64,000 nt of DNA, from assembly GCA_003223115.1 (NCBI GenBank), contig QHXW01000058.1, forward strand, positions 32,751-96,750, written 5' to 3'. A program made the translations under genes and the position numbers. A model generated the notes under the pieces. That model saw nothing but the letters and a program-made list of their open reading frames with translations. It was not told the origin of the DNA and did no database searches. Positions 56,085 through 64,000 of this stretch are shown here, in pieces; the first letter of the stretch is position 1; every line of letters begins with the position of its first letter. Origin of the DNA: Acidobacteriota bacterium (lineage in GTDB: Bacteria; Acidobacteriota; Terriglobia; Bryobacterales; Bryobacteraceae).

Positions 56085-57767
56085 ATGTCAGCCCTGGAAA
56101 CTCCGCCTCAAACCCAAATTCGCGCACCACGCGGTTCCACGCTTCGCTGCAAGGGATGGAAACAGGAAGCCGCGATGCGCATGATCATGAACAATCTGGA
56201 TCCCGAAGTGGCTGAGCGTCCGCAGGACCTGGTGGTCTACGGTGGATCGGGAAAAGCCGCGCGGGACTGGCCTTCGTTTCACGCCATCGTGCGTGAGCTC
56301 GAGGCGCTGGCCAACGATGAAACCCTCCTGGTGCAGTCCGGCAAACCTGTGGGCGTGTTCCGCACGCACGAAGAAGCGCCGCGCGTGTTGATTGCGAACT
56401 CGAACCTGGTAGGACATTGGTCCAACTGGGAGCAGTTCCGCGCGCTCGAAAAACTGGGACTCATCATGTACGGCCAAATGACCGCCGGAAGCTGGATCTA
56501 CATCGGCTCGCAGGGCATCCTGCAAGGCACGTATGAGACCTTCGCGGCAGCGGCCGAGCGGCACTTCAGCGGATCGCTCGCAGGAAAGCTGGTGGTTTCA
56601 GGCGGCATGGGCGGTATGGGCGGCGCACAACCGCTGGCCGCAACCATGAATGGCGCGGCGTTTCTGGGCGTCGATGCCGATCCCAGGCGTATCGAGCGCC
56701 GGATTGAGACGGGTTATTGCGACCGTGTGGCCCGCAACCTGGATGAAGCGCTACTCACGCTACACGACGCGATGGACGCCAAACGCGCGATCTCGGTCGG
56801 CCTGGTGGGGAATTGCGCAGAGGTGCTGCCGGAAATGGTGCGTCGTGGCGTGGCGCCGGATCTGCTCACTGACCAGACCTCCGCTCATGATCCGCTGAAC
56901 GGTTACATTCCCGCCGGCTACTCGGTGGAGGGCGCCGCAAAACTGCGCGCGGCCGACCCCAAACAATATCTCGAGCGATCTCTCGATTCCATTGCCGCGC
57001 ACGTGCGCGCCATGTTGGACCTGCAGCGCCGTGGAGCAGTGACCTTCGACTATGGAAATAACATTCGTCGCATGGCGGCGGACCGCGGCGTCACCAGTGC
57101 TTTCGATATTCCCGGATTCGTCCCCGAATACATTCGCCCTCTGTTCGCTGAAGGCCGCGGGCCTTTCCGCTGGGTGGCTTTATCGGGTGAGCCCGCGGAT
57201 ATCGCCGCGACCGACGAACTGGTCTTGCGCCTGTTTCCGGAAAATGCCAGCCTGACGCGCTGGATCCGCCTGGCTCAGCAGCGGGTACATTTCCAGGGAT
57301 TGCCGGCGCGCATCTGCTGGCTCGGATACGGCGAGCGGGCCCGGTTCGCTCTCGAGATTAACAAACTGGTGGCGGACGGCCGCATCAAGGCGCCCATCGT
57401 GATCGGACGCGATCACCTGGACTGTGGCTCGGTGGCTTCACCCTATCGCGAAACGGAAGATATGCCGGACGGGAGCGACGCGATTGCCGATTGGCCCCTT
57501 CTGAATGCGCTCCTGAACACGGCCGCGGGCGCGAGTTGGGTTTCGGTGCATAATGGCGGAGGTGTAGGGATCGGTTACTCGCAGCACGCCGGGCAGGTGA
57601 CGGTAGCCGATGGCACGCCAAGCGCCGCCCGCTGCCTGGAGCGTGTGCTCACCTGCGACCCCGGGATCGGAGTGCTGCGACACGTCGACGCGGGCTACGA
57701 ACCAGCAATTGAATTTGCCTGCAAGACCGGTTTGCGCGCTCCCATGCAGGCGCCCCCGCGCGAATGA
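56085..57767 (+). CDS. hutU: Urocanate hydratase
   Basis: The 560-residue protein has the urocanase signature throughout: [25 protein letters not shown], the NAD-binding loop [31 protein letters not shown], and [15 protein letters not shown] with the active-site Cys. Its length is normal for the family (about 555). It converts urocanate to imidazolone propionate with bound NAD+ as electrophile, the second step of histidine breakdown. The ATGA at 57764-57767 overlaps the start of hutI. Start ATG 56085 is preceded by GGGGAGAG. Histidase (hutH) is not in the window. Confidence 0.95.
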   Translation: MSALETPPQTQIRAPRGSTLRCKGWKQEAAMRMIMNNLDPEVAERPQDLVVYGGSGKAARDWPSFHAIVRELEALANDETLLVQSGKPVGVFRTHEEAPRVLIANSNLVGHWSNWEQFRALEKLGLIMYGQMTAGSWIYIGSQGILQGTYETFAAAAERHFSGSLAGKLVVSGGMGGMGGAQPLAATMNGAAFLGVDADPRRIERRIETGYCDRVARNLDEALLTLHDAMDAKRAISVGLVGNCAEVLPEMVRRGVAPDLLTDQTSAHDPLNGYIPAGYSVEGAAKLRAADPKQYLERSLDSIAAHVRAMLDLQRRGAVTFDYGNNIRRMAADRGVTSAFDIPGFVPEYIRPLFAEGRGPFRWVALSGEPADIAATDELVLRLFPENASLTRWIRLAQQRVHFQGLPARICWLGYGERARFALEINKLVADGRIKAPIVIGRDHLDCGSVASPYRETEDMPDGSDAIADWPLLNALLNTAAGASWVSVHNGGGVGIGYSQHAGQVTVADGTPSAARCLERVLTCDPGIGVLRHVDAGYEPAIEFACKTGLRAPMQAPPRE

Positions 57768-59065
57768 GCCAGGCGCTCATTATCCGCCATGCCGGTCAAC
57801 TGCTCACGTTGCGCGGTCCCGCGGAGCCGCGGCGCGGCCGGAATCTCCAGGATGTCGGGTTAATCTCGAACGGGTCTGTGCTCATTCGCGATGGCGCAAT
57901 TGAAGCAGCCGGCGCCGCCGATGAAATCGAACGGCTGCCCCTTGCCCGGAACGCGGAAGAGATGGATGCCCGTGGCCGCGTGGTGATGCCCGGCTTCGTC
58001 GACAGTCACACCCATCTGGTGTACGCGGCGCCGCGTCTGCTCGATTACGAAATGCGGTTGCGGGGAGCTGACTATCACCAGATCGCCGAAGCGGGCGGCG
58101 GCATCGAATCCAGTATGCGGGCCCTCCGGGCGGCGGCGCCCGAAGACCTCGAAGCGAGAGCGCGCCGGCTGATTGAAACTTTCGCCCGGCACGGGACCAC
58201 AACGGTTGAAGCCAAATCAGGTTACGGTCTGGACGAGCATGCTGAGCTCAAGACTCTGGTGGTGCTCGGCGTTGTTGATGGACAGCCGCTGGATATTGTT
58301 CCGACTTATCTGGGCGCGCACGTGGTTCCTCCCGAGTACGCCGGCGGACCCGACGCCTATGTCGACTGGATTTGCGCCGAAATGCTGCCGCGCATCCGTC
58401 GCCAGCGCCTCGCAAGTTTCGCCGACATTTATTGCGATCGCGGCGCCTTTACGCTGGAACAATCGCGGCGCTACCTACTAGCGGCCAAACAGCTCGGCTT
58501 CGGCTTGAAACTGCATGCCGAGCAGTTTACGCATAGCGGCGCCACAGAGATCGCGGTGGAACTGGGAGCTGTCAGCGCGGACCATCTGGAACAGGCGGAT
58601 GCGAACGATGCGGCGCTGCTCGCTCGATCGCAGACCATCGCAACGCTGCTTCCCGGATCAGTCTTCCATTTGGGGCTCGACCGCTATCCGCCGGCCCGCA
58701 TGCTCATCGAGGCTGGCGCCGCCGTGGCCCTGGCCACAGACTGCAATCCGGGCACCAGCCCCAGTTGCAGCATGCCCATGATTGTTTCGCTCGCTTGCGC
58801 GCAAATGCGCATGTCTCCGGCCGAGGCTCTTTGCGCTGCAACCGTAAATGGAGCGCACGCTCTTGGCCGGGCGGGGCGCGTGGGGACGCTCGAGCCCGGA
58901 AAAGTAGCGGATATTCTCATTTTAGATGCCGAAGATTACCGCGAAATCCCTTATCATTTCGGAATGAACCTGGTTGCTACGACCATGAAGCACGGCGTCG
59001 TAGTCTACCAGCAAGGCCGCGTCGTTGATACTGTTGCGGAGGAGAATGCTGGAGATGGCCGATGA
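57764..59065 (+). CDS. hutI: Imidazolonepropionase
   Basis: The 433-residue amidohydrolase has the metal site [13 protein letters not shown] with H82 and H84, [34 protein letters not shown], a metal His in [15 protein letters not shown] and the Asp in [16 protein letters not shown]. These are diagnostic of HutI, which opens the ring of imidazolone propionate to N-formimino-glutamate with a divalent metal. It overlaps hutU by four bases and hutG by eleven, so the three genes form one translation-coupled unit. Confidence 0.95.
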   Translation: MSQALIIRHAGQLLTLRGPAEPRRGRNLQDVGLISNGSVLIRDGAIEAAGAADEIERLPLARNAEEMDARGRVVMPGFVDSHTHLVYAAPRLLDYEMRLRGADYHQIAEAGGGIESSMRALRAAAPEDLEARARRLIETFARHGTTTVEAKSGYGLDEHAELKTLVVLGVVDGQPLDIVPTYLGAHVVPPEYAGGPDAYVDWICAEMLPRIRRQRLASFADIYCDRGAFTLEQSRRYLLAAKQLGFGLKLHAEQFTHSGATEIAVELGAVSADHLEQADANDAALLARSQTIATLLPGSVFHLGLDRYPPARMLIEAGAAVALATDCNPGTSPSCSMPMIVSLACAQMRMSPAEALCAATVNGAHALGRAGRVGTLEPGKVADILILDAEDYREIPYHFGMNLVATTMKHGVVVYQQGRVVDTVAEENAGDGR

Positions 59066-59969
59066 TCCGAACTGGCCCAGAGCAAGTGCATGGCTGAAGG
59101 GCGCTCACGCCGACGAAGCAAAGTGTTGTCTGGCACTGCTGGGTGCGCCGCTGCGGCTGGCATCCATTTCACAAGGGCGGTGCGACCAGGCGCCTGCCGC
59201 CATCCGCGCGGCACTCGAGCGTTTTAGCGTTTACGATCTGGAATTCGACCGCGACCTCTCCAATGTAGTGGTGACCGATCTGGGAGATCTCGAGCTGGCC
59301 GACTCAACTCCCGAGCAGGCAGTCGAACCGCTTTCTGAAGCCGTGCGCCGGGCCTTGCGTGAAGCCCACGCCCTGGTGGTGCTTGGCGGAGACAATAGTG
59401 TCACGCGGGCAGCCTGTCACGGAGTGGCCACTTCACTCGCGCAGTGCGGCCTGATCACTCTCGACGCGCATCTCGACCTTCGGCATCTGGACGCCGGGTT
59501 GACGAACGGGAATCCCGTTCGGGCCCTCCTGGCTGATGGCATGCCCGGTTCTCAAATTTGTCAAATCGGCATCGCGCCTTTTGCTAACTCGCATGCTTAT
59601 TTTGATGTGGCGCGAGACGCGGGTATCAAGGTCATTCCGGCGGCGCAGGTGCATGCCAGGGGAATTGAAGAAGTCATCGACGATGCTCTGGACGCGTTGT
59701 CGCAGGAGGTGGAGGCGATTTATGTGGACGTGGACATGGACGTTCTCGATCGCGCCTTTGCACCCGCAACTCCAGGCTCGCGCCCCGGCGGACTCACACC
59801 CGCCGACCTGCGTACGGCCGCACGTCTCTGTGGTGCGCATCCCAAAGTCAAAGTGATGGACCTGGTGGAGATTGACCCCGCCAAAGACGTCGCGGACGTT
59901 ACAGTGCTGGCTGCCGGGTTGTGTTTGTTATCGTTCACTTCCGGATTACTCGGCCGTTTCAGCAGATAG
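59055..59969 (+). CDS. hutG: Formimidoylglutamase-like arginase-family protein
   Basis: The 304-residue protein belongs to the arginase/agmatinase family: VVLGGDNSVTRAACHG, TLDAHLDLRHLDAGLTNGNPVRALL and YVDVDMDVLDRAFAPATPG with the two metal-binding acidic clusters. Position in the hut operon makes formimidoylglutamase, giving glutamate and formamide, the best guess. One oddity: the first metal motif is usually GGDHS, but here it is GGDNS, with Asn in place of the ligand His. I chose ATG 59055, ten bases after GGAGGAG (59038-59044); ATG 59046 is only one base from it, and an earlier start at 59025 lies deep inside hutI. Confidence 0.82.
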   Translation: MADDPNWPRASAWLKGAHADEAKCCLALLGAPLRLASISQGRCDQAPAAIRAALERFSVYDLEFDRDLSNVVVTDLGDLELADSTPEQAVEPLSEAVRRALREAHALVVLGGDNSVTRAACHGVATSLAQCGLITLDAHLDLRHLDAGLTNGNPVRALLADGMPGSQICQIGIAPFANSHAYFDVARDAGIKVIPAAQVHARGIEEVIDDALDALSQEVEAIYVDVDMDVLDRAFAPATPGSRPGGLTPADLRTAARLCGAHPKVKVMDLVEIDPAKDVADVTVLAAGLCLLSFTSGLLGRFSR

Positions 59970-60015
59970 GCTTCCTGCTTTCACTCGCGAAGTACGCCTA
60001 CGCGAGCTTTCGCTC

Positions 60016-61983
60016 CTACTTGAGATGCAGATCGAACCAGCCGATTGCGCGCCGGATAGTATCGCGGCGGTGCTCGGGTTTTGAAATGCGGTGGCCTTCG
60101 TTGGGATAAACCACAAACTGGGTCTCTACTCCCAAAGCCTTCAACGCATGCCAGTACTCGTAGGATTGCGGCAGAGGGCACTCGCCGTCACGCTCACCCA
60201 CCAGAATCAACGTGGGCGTCTTGACGTTCTTGATGTAGGTCATGGGCGAGCTGCGCGCATAGATGGCCGGATCATCATAAACCGAGGCGCCGAAATACGG
60301 GATCATCCATTGGTCGATCTGGTTCTGTCCGTAATAGCTCTACCAGTTCGCAAGGCCGGCGCCCGCTACAGCCGCTCGGAAAATTTGCGTCTGCGTGATG
60401 GCCCACATGCTCATGAACCCGCCATAGCTCCAACCCGTGATGCCGATGCGATCAGGGTCCACAGGCGCGGTTTTCAAAACTTCGTTGACCCCGGAGAGAA
60501 TATCGCGCAAATCGCCGTAGCCGAAATCCCGTACGTTGGCCCGCGTGAATTCCTCGCCCTGACCCATGCTTCCTCGTGGATTGGGATAAAACACGAAATA
60601 TCCGGCTGCCGCCAGGAAGGTCTCGTAATTCCAGGTGGACGGCCAATGCGAGGTCAGCATCCCGGCCGGGCCGCCGTGGACCGCGACAATCAGCGGATAA
60701 CGCCGCGAGGCATCGAAGCCACGGGGATAGACGAGCCATCCCTGCAACCGATAGCCTTCGTTGTTCCAGTGAATGCTCCGCGATGTTGTCCATGCAGCAT
60801 GCAGCTCGCCGTTCACGTGAGTCACCTGTTTCCAGTCACTAATCGCTCCGGCCCAGATCTCAGGCGGATGCTCAAAGGAATCGCGGATGACGGCAGATTT
60901 CTTCATATCAGGCGTCACCGAAAGAACAAGCGCCGAATCTTCCGTCCATAAGGTCTTGGTCTCACCGGATGCAGGGTCGAGGGAGGTCACGGCGACAGAG
61001 CCATCCACATTCTCGATAGATAGAATGCGGTTCGAGGGCATCCACTCCAGCCACTTGGGTGATGCTTTCCGCCGCGGCGTCAGGTTGCGTGGCTGGCCTC
61101 CGCCTGCGGGCACGACAAAAATATCTCCACCGTTCAAGCCTTCGTCGCTCATCAATCCGCCGATGAAGGCCACGCTGCGGCCGTCGGGTGACCAGCGCGG
61201 ATTGGCCATCTGCATCGAAGTCTTGAGAATCGACGTAGTCTTACCGGTTGCGGTGTTGATGGTGTAAAGCTGAGCGATGTACCAGTTGTTGTCTCCCGGC
61301 CCTGGAGCTGCGGTCGCGGAGAAGCTGCCGCCGTCGGGTGACCAGTCATATTCATGGATGTAAAGATCAGCCGGCGAGACTTGCCGGACTTTTCCGGAGT
61401 CCACGTCCGCCAGAGCCAAGCGCTGAATAAAGATCTGTTGATCGATAACGCCGGTTTCCGCGGTTTCCGCCTCGAGCGGTCCGGGCGCGCGTGCTGCGTT
61501 CTCAATAAACAGAAGGGCCACGCTTTTCCCGTCCGGCGACCACGATGGGTGCGCGAGCGAACCCTTCACGCTGCTGAGCTTTCGCGGAGTTCCACTGTTC
61601 ACATCTGTGACATAAAGCTGAAGCTGTCCGGCGCTGCCCGCGTCCGAGAGAAACGCCAGACGTTTACTATTGGGCGACCAGGCGATGTCATGCTCATGAG
61701 ACACTGCTGCGCCGTCCGCGGCCGTCATCCGCCGGGCCGCAGTTCCTGGGCTCTCCAAATCTTTAACATAAACCGACTCGGTCACCGAGCCTGAAACCGG
61801 GTCCTCGGCAGACTGCACCCAGGCCACATGCCGGCCGTCCGGCGCAATCGAAACCTCGCCCAGTTGCTGAAGGCGGAAAAAAGAATCGATCACACCATCG
61901 AGAGGCGACCGGGAATCGGCAGCCCGCGCAGGTTTCGATCCCGCCAGACAAACCAATAGCGCAACAACAATGGCCAGTTGCAT
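60016..61983 (-). pseudogene. S9-family prolyl-oligopeptidase-like peptidase split by an amber codon
   Basis: The complete frame from ATG 61983 to 60016 is open except for one TAG at 60340-60342. It has a signal peptide, a WD40-like propeller (repeated SPNSKRLAFLSDAG, SPDGKSVALLF, SPDGRSVAFIGG) and an alpha/beta hydrolase domain. GWSYGGFMSM (the Ser) lies before the stop; GERDGECP (Asp) and NEGHRIS (His) lie after it. The stop falls in GLANW*SYYGQNQIDQWM, where homologues usually have Gln; CAG to TAG is the simplest change. The split product would lack two triad residues. Other genes here end with TAG, so the codon is a real stop. Confidence 0.88.
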
Positions 61984-61991
61984 GGTGAACG

Positions 61992-61997
61992 ACTATA
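61992..61997 (-). promoter_or_regulatory. -10 box for the S9 peptidase gene
   Basis: On the minus strand TATAGT ends eight bases before the ATG at 61983. No ribosome binding site lies between, so the transcript is probably leaderless. No clear -35. Confidence 0.5.
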
Positions 61998-62205
61998 ACT
62001 CAAGTTATCAAAACGGTACAAATCGCCCCGGCAGTGGGTGACACAACAGAGACTGAGATTTACGATCACCGGGTTATGGTACGTTGTATGACTTCGGTGT
62101 AATCGGTGTGCTATCCAAGAGCGATCTAGCTTTATACCTCCCATTAAGATTAAATTTGCCTTAAGAGCAAACCCATGCTGAACGGAACCGCACAGAGGGA
62201 ACTAT

Positions 62206-63783
62206 ATGAAAGCGCCGCTCAGCATCCTGACCATCAGCTTACTGACCGTTTCGGCAGTTGGCCTTCACGCGCAGCAGAGCAAGTACGTTTACACCAACGA
62301 TGACACGTCCGACAACACTGTATCCGCCTTCCTGGTGGACACCGCTACTGGCGCACTGTCAGGAATCCAGACACTGTCCACCGGTGGATCGGGTTCTGGC
62401 GGCGGAGCATATGCTGCGAATCGAATCGCGGTAACCGGCAACCACCTGTACGCATCAAATGACGGCAGCGGCAGCATCAGCGCCTTCTCCATCGATCCGA
62501 ACAGTGGTTTTCTCACAGCTCTAGGGTCGCCGTTATCAATCGGAGCCGCCTGGGCGGACATCTCGCTGGCCACCTCTCCGGATGGCAAGTTGCTGTTTGC
62601 GGGATTGGCCGCAAACAACACCGTCGCCGTGTTGAATATTGCGACTGACGGCGCGCTTTCTCTGGGCTCGAGCGCGGCTCTTCCCGCCCAGCCCGCCGGC
62701 GTCAAAGCCTCTGGTGACGGGCATTATCTGGCAGTCGGGATGCCCGGGTACTCCAACGTCGGCGGCGTCGCGATGTTCAGCATCGCTGTAGGCGGAGCGC
62801 TTTCGCCGGTTACCGGGTCGCCGTTGATGGACAACGGAGCAGGTAACACCGCCGGGGTCGACATTGACTGCGCCACCACTCACGTGTTCGGCGGCGAGAT
62901 GGGCTCCACCAGCACCATAGTCGACGTCTACTCCATCGCAGCCTCCGGTTCTCTTTCCCGCATTCAGGGTTCACCTTTTATCGGGGGCGGCTCGAACTCC
63001 AACGTGGTTCTTCTGAGCCCCAACGACCGGTTCCTGTTCGTGAGTAACCAATTCAGCAAGAGCGTGACGGTGTTCCAGGTAGGGAATGGCGCCGCGCTAT
63101 CTCTGGTAGCCGGCTCGCCCTTTACAAACGCAGCTTCGGCCGGTGTCCCCGCCGGTATGGCCACTGACCAGAGCGGCACGCAGCTCTACGTGGCCACAAA
63201 TACCAATCAGATCCAGGTGTTCAACATTGCTGCCGACGGAACGCTGTCTTCGGCGCCGGGCGCACCGTTCTCCACTGGCCAATCCGGCGGATTACTCTCG
63301 CTCGCGGCTTATCCGGCGAAAACTTGTTCGGTGAGCGGCGGCCCGGGTCCGGTGCCTCCACCGCCTGAACCGCCCCCACCGCCGCCGACTACTCCTCCAC
63401 CGCCAGGTTCTGCGATGACGGTGAAAATTGATATCCGGCCCCAAGAGTCAGAGGACCATGGCCATGAGTCGGAGGACCATATCAACACGAAGAGCAACGG
63501 AAAAATCCGCGTGGCAATTCTTTCAACCGCCAATTTTGACGCGCCGGCCCGAGTGGATATGACTTCATTGACCTTCGGCCGAACGGGTGATGAAAAGAGC
63601 CTGGCTTTCTGCCACACCAATCGCGAAGACGTTAATCATGACCGCCGGACTGACCTGGTGTGCTTCTTCCAGACCTCGCAAACCGCATTCAAGCCGGGCG
63701 ATACGTTTGGCATCCTCAGAGGAATGCTGACAGATCATCAGACCATGATTGTAGGAACAGATTCCATCCGCACTGAGCACTAA
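62206..63783 (+). CDS. Secreted lactonase-like beta-propeller with Pro-rich linker and C-terminal domain
   Basis: The 525-residue product has a signal peptide (LSILTISLLTVSAVGLHA), a seven-bladed propeller of the 6-phosphogluconolactonase-like (YVTN/lactonase) type with repeated SPDGKLLFAG, SPNDRFLFVSNQFS and DQSGTQLYVATN, then a linker of Pro/Glu/Thr (VPPPPEPPPPPPTTPPPPG), and a C-terminal domain of about 110 residues (VKIDIRPQ ... IRVAILSTANFDAPARVD ... IVGTDSIRT) seen in other exported proteins. A ribosome site AGAGGGA lies ten bases before ATG 62206. The function is not known; lactonase activity is possible but no catalytic residues can be assigned. Confidence 0.82.
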   Translation: MKAPLSILTISLLTVSAVGLHAQQSKYVYTNDDTSDNTVSAFLVDTATGALSGIQTLSTGGSGSGGGAYAANRIAVTGNHLYASNDGSGSISAFSIDPNSGFLTALGSPLSIGAAWADISLATSPDGKLLFAGLAANNTVAVLNIATDGALSLGSSAALPAQPAGVKASGDGHYLAVGMPGYSNVGGVAMFSIAVGGALSPVTGSPLMDNGAGNTAGVDIDCATTHVFGGEMGSTSTIVDVYSIAASGSLSRIQGSPFIGGGSNSNVVLLSPNDRFLFVSNQFSKSVTVFQVGNGAALSLVAGSPFTNAASAGVPAGMATDQSGTQLYVATNTNQIQVFNIAADGTLSSAPGAPFSTGQSGGLLSLAAYPAKTCSVSGGPGPVPPPPEPPPPPPTTPPPPGSAMTVKIDIRPQESEDHGHESEDHINTKSNGKIRVAILSTANFDAPARVDMTSLTFGRTGDEKSLAFCHTNREDVNHDRRTDLVCFFQTSQTAFKPGDTFGILRGMLTDHQTMIVGTDSIRTEH

Positions 63784-63792
63784 ACCTCAGGC

Positions 63793-63827
63793 CGGCCGGG
63801 CACTCCACCCCGGCCGACCATTTTTTT
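63793..63827 (+). terminator. Terminator after the lactonase-like gene, shared with the opposite gene's end
   Basis: CGGCCGGG (63793-63800) pairs with CCCGGCCG (63809-63816) around an eight-base loop, followed by seven T (63821-63827). The T-run abuts the stop codon of the opposite gene. Confidence 0.85.
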
Positions 63828-64000
63828 CAGGAAAATTCGTCCCAGGCCTTACGCAACAGGTCCCTGCTGTACGCCAGGTGGCGCCGATCAGGCGTGAACA
63901 CTTCCAGTGTGATCGTGTCATCGTATCCGCAGGACTTCAGCATCTTCACGGTCAAGCCCACGTCTACTCCGCCCGTCCCCAATGGCATGTGCAAATCCGC
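63827..64000 (-). CDS. Sugar phosphate isomerase/epimerase-like protein, C-terminal part
   Basis: Reading leftwards from the window edge, 57 codons before TGA (63827-63829) give DLHMPLGTGGVDVGLTVKML, KSCGYDDTITLEVF and RRHLAYSRDLLRKAWDEF. This matches the end of AP-endonuclease-2/xylose-isomerase-like TIM barrels, in which a Glu in LEVF binds the metal. The rest lies outside the window, so the substrate cannot be judged. The gene converges on the lactonase-like gene. Confidence 0.8.
   Translation of the reverse strand, partial: ADLHMPLGTGGVDVGLTVKMLKSCGYDDTITLEVFTPDRRHLAYSRDLLRKAWDEFS

Noticed and set aside
60340..60342. TAG read as an amino acid (recoding)
   Set aside because: Other genes in the window, such as the CBM9-like and He_PIG genes, end with TAG; no pyrrolysine genes are seen.

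Overview
The window most likely comes from an Acidobacteriota genome, probably a Solibacter/Bryobacter-type soil bacterium. This is inferred from gene content: there is no rRNA or other phylogenetic marker. The pointers are two relics of the acidobacterial duplicated orphan permease (ADOP) family, a carboxypeptidase-regulatory-domain TonB receptor of the Oar type, a BlaI/M56 sensor operon, a TolB_N-TPR protein, DUF4384/caspase genes, many secreted enzymes with signal peptides, and high GC. I see no tRNA, rRNA, CRISPR array, intact transposase or prophage.

Layout. 0-4.3 kb: the end of an enolase-superfamily gene, then two decayed ADOP permeases, one of them carrying a small insertion flanked by a 5-bp duplication. 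4.7-9.1 kb: a large radical SAM enzyme resembling the tetraether/membrane-spanning-lipid synthases, a terminator, and a GT-C membrane glycosyltransferase. 9.2-12.4 kb: a gene-poor stretch with relics and two small secreted proteins. 12.4-16.9 kb: a PIG-L deacetylase, then the blaI - M56 sensor - repeat protein operon with a readable promoter and two operators. 17-27 kb: a heptaheme cytochrome, a TPR protein, an esterase, a CBM9-like protein, two tandem phosphohexomutases, a dehydratase-like gene and acsA. 27-29 kb: a GGDEF relic, a higBA pair with a broken toxin, and a PilZ protein. 29-37 kb: an amidohydrolase, a TolB_N/TPR protein, a TPR protein, galE, two ORF6N genes with striking palindromes, and an enoyl-CoA hydratase. 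37.5-45.8 kb: a caspase/DUF4384 operon divergent from an operon of three secreted Ig-like and propeller proteins. 45.8-50.2 kb: an OPT transporter and a double alpha/beta hydrolase. 50.5-64 kb: a frameshifted TonB receptor, a 2-hydroxyacid dehydrogenase with an HpcH aldolase, hutU-hutI-hutG, an S9 peptidase split by an amber codon, a secreted lactonase-like propeller, and the end of a sugar isomerase gene.

Function. The readable metabolic modules are histidine breakdown (hutUIG; hutH is not here), acetate activation (acsA), sugar-phosphate interconversion and nucleotide sugars (two mutases, galE), and export or envelope work. Two operons look like coherent but poorly understood systems. One is blaI/M56 plus a secreted protein built from the same 29-residue repeat as the sensor. 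The other is the caspase-PEGA-TPR protein with two DUF4384 partners. Many genes carry stops, indels or deletions. Old relics are clearly real decay; the single lesions in otherwise perfect genes (TonB receptor, S9 peptidase, ORF6N copy 2, dehydratase) could be either recent mutations or consensus errors and need read-level checking. Several genes start 6-8 bases after a -10-like hexamer, which suggests leaderless transcription.
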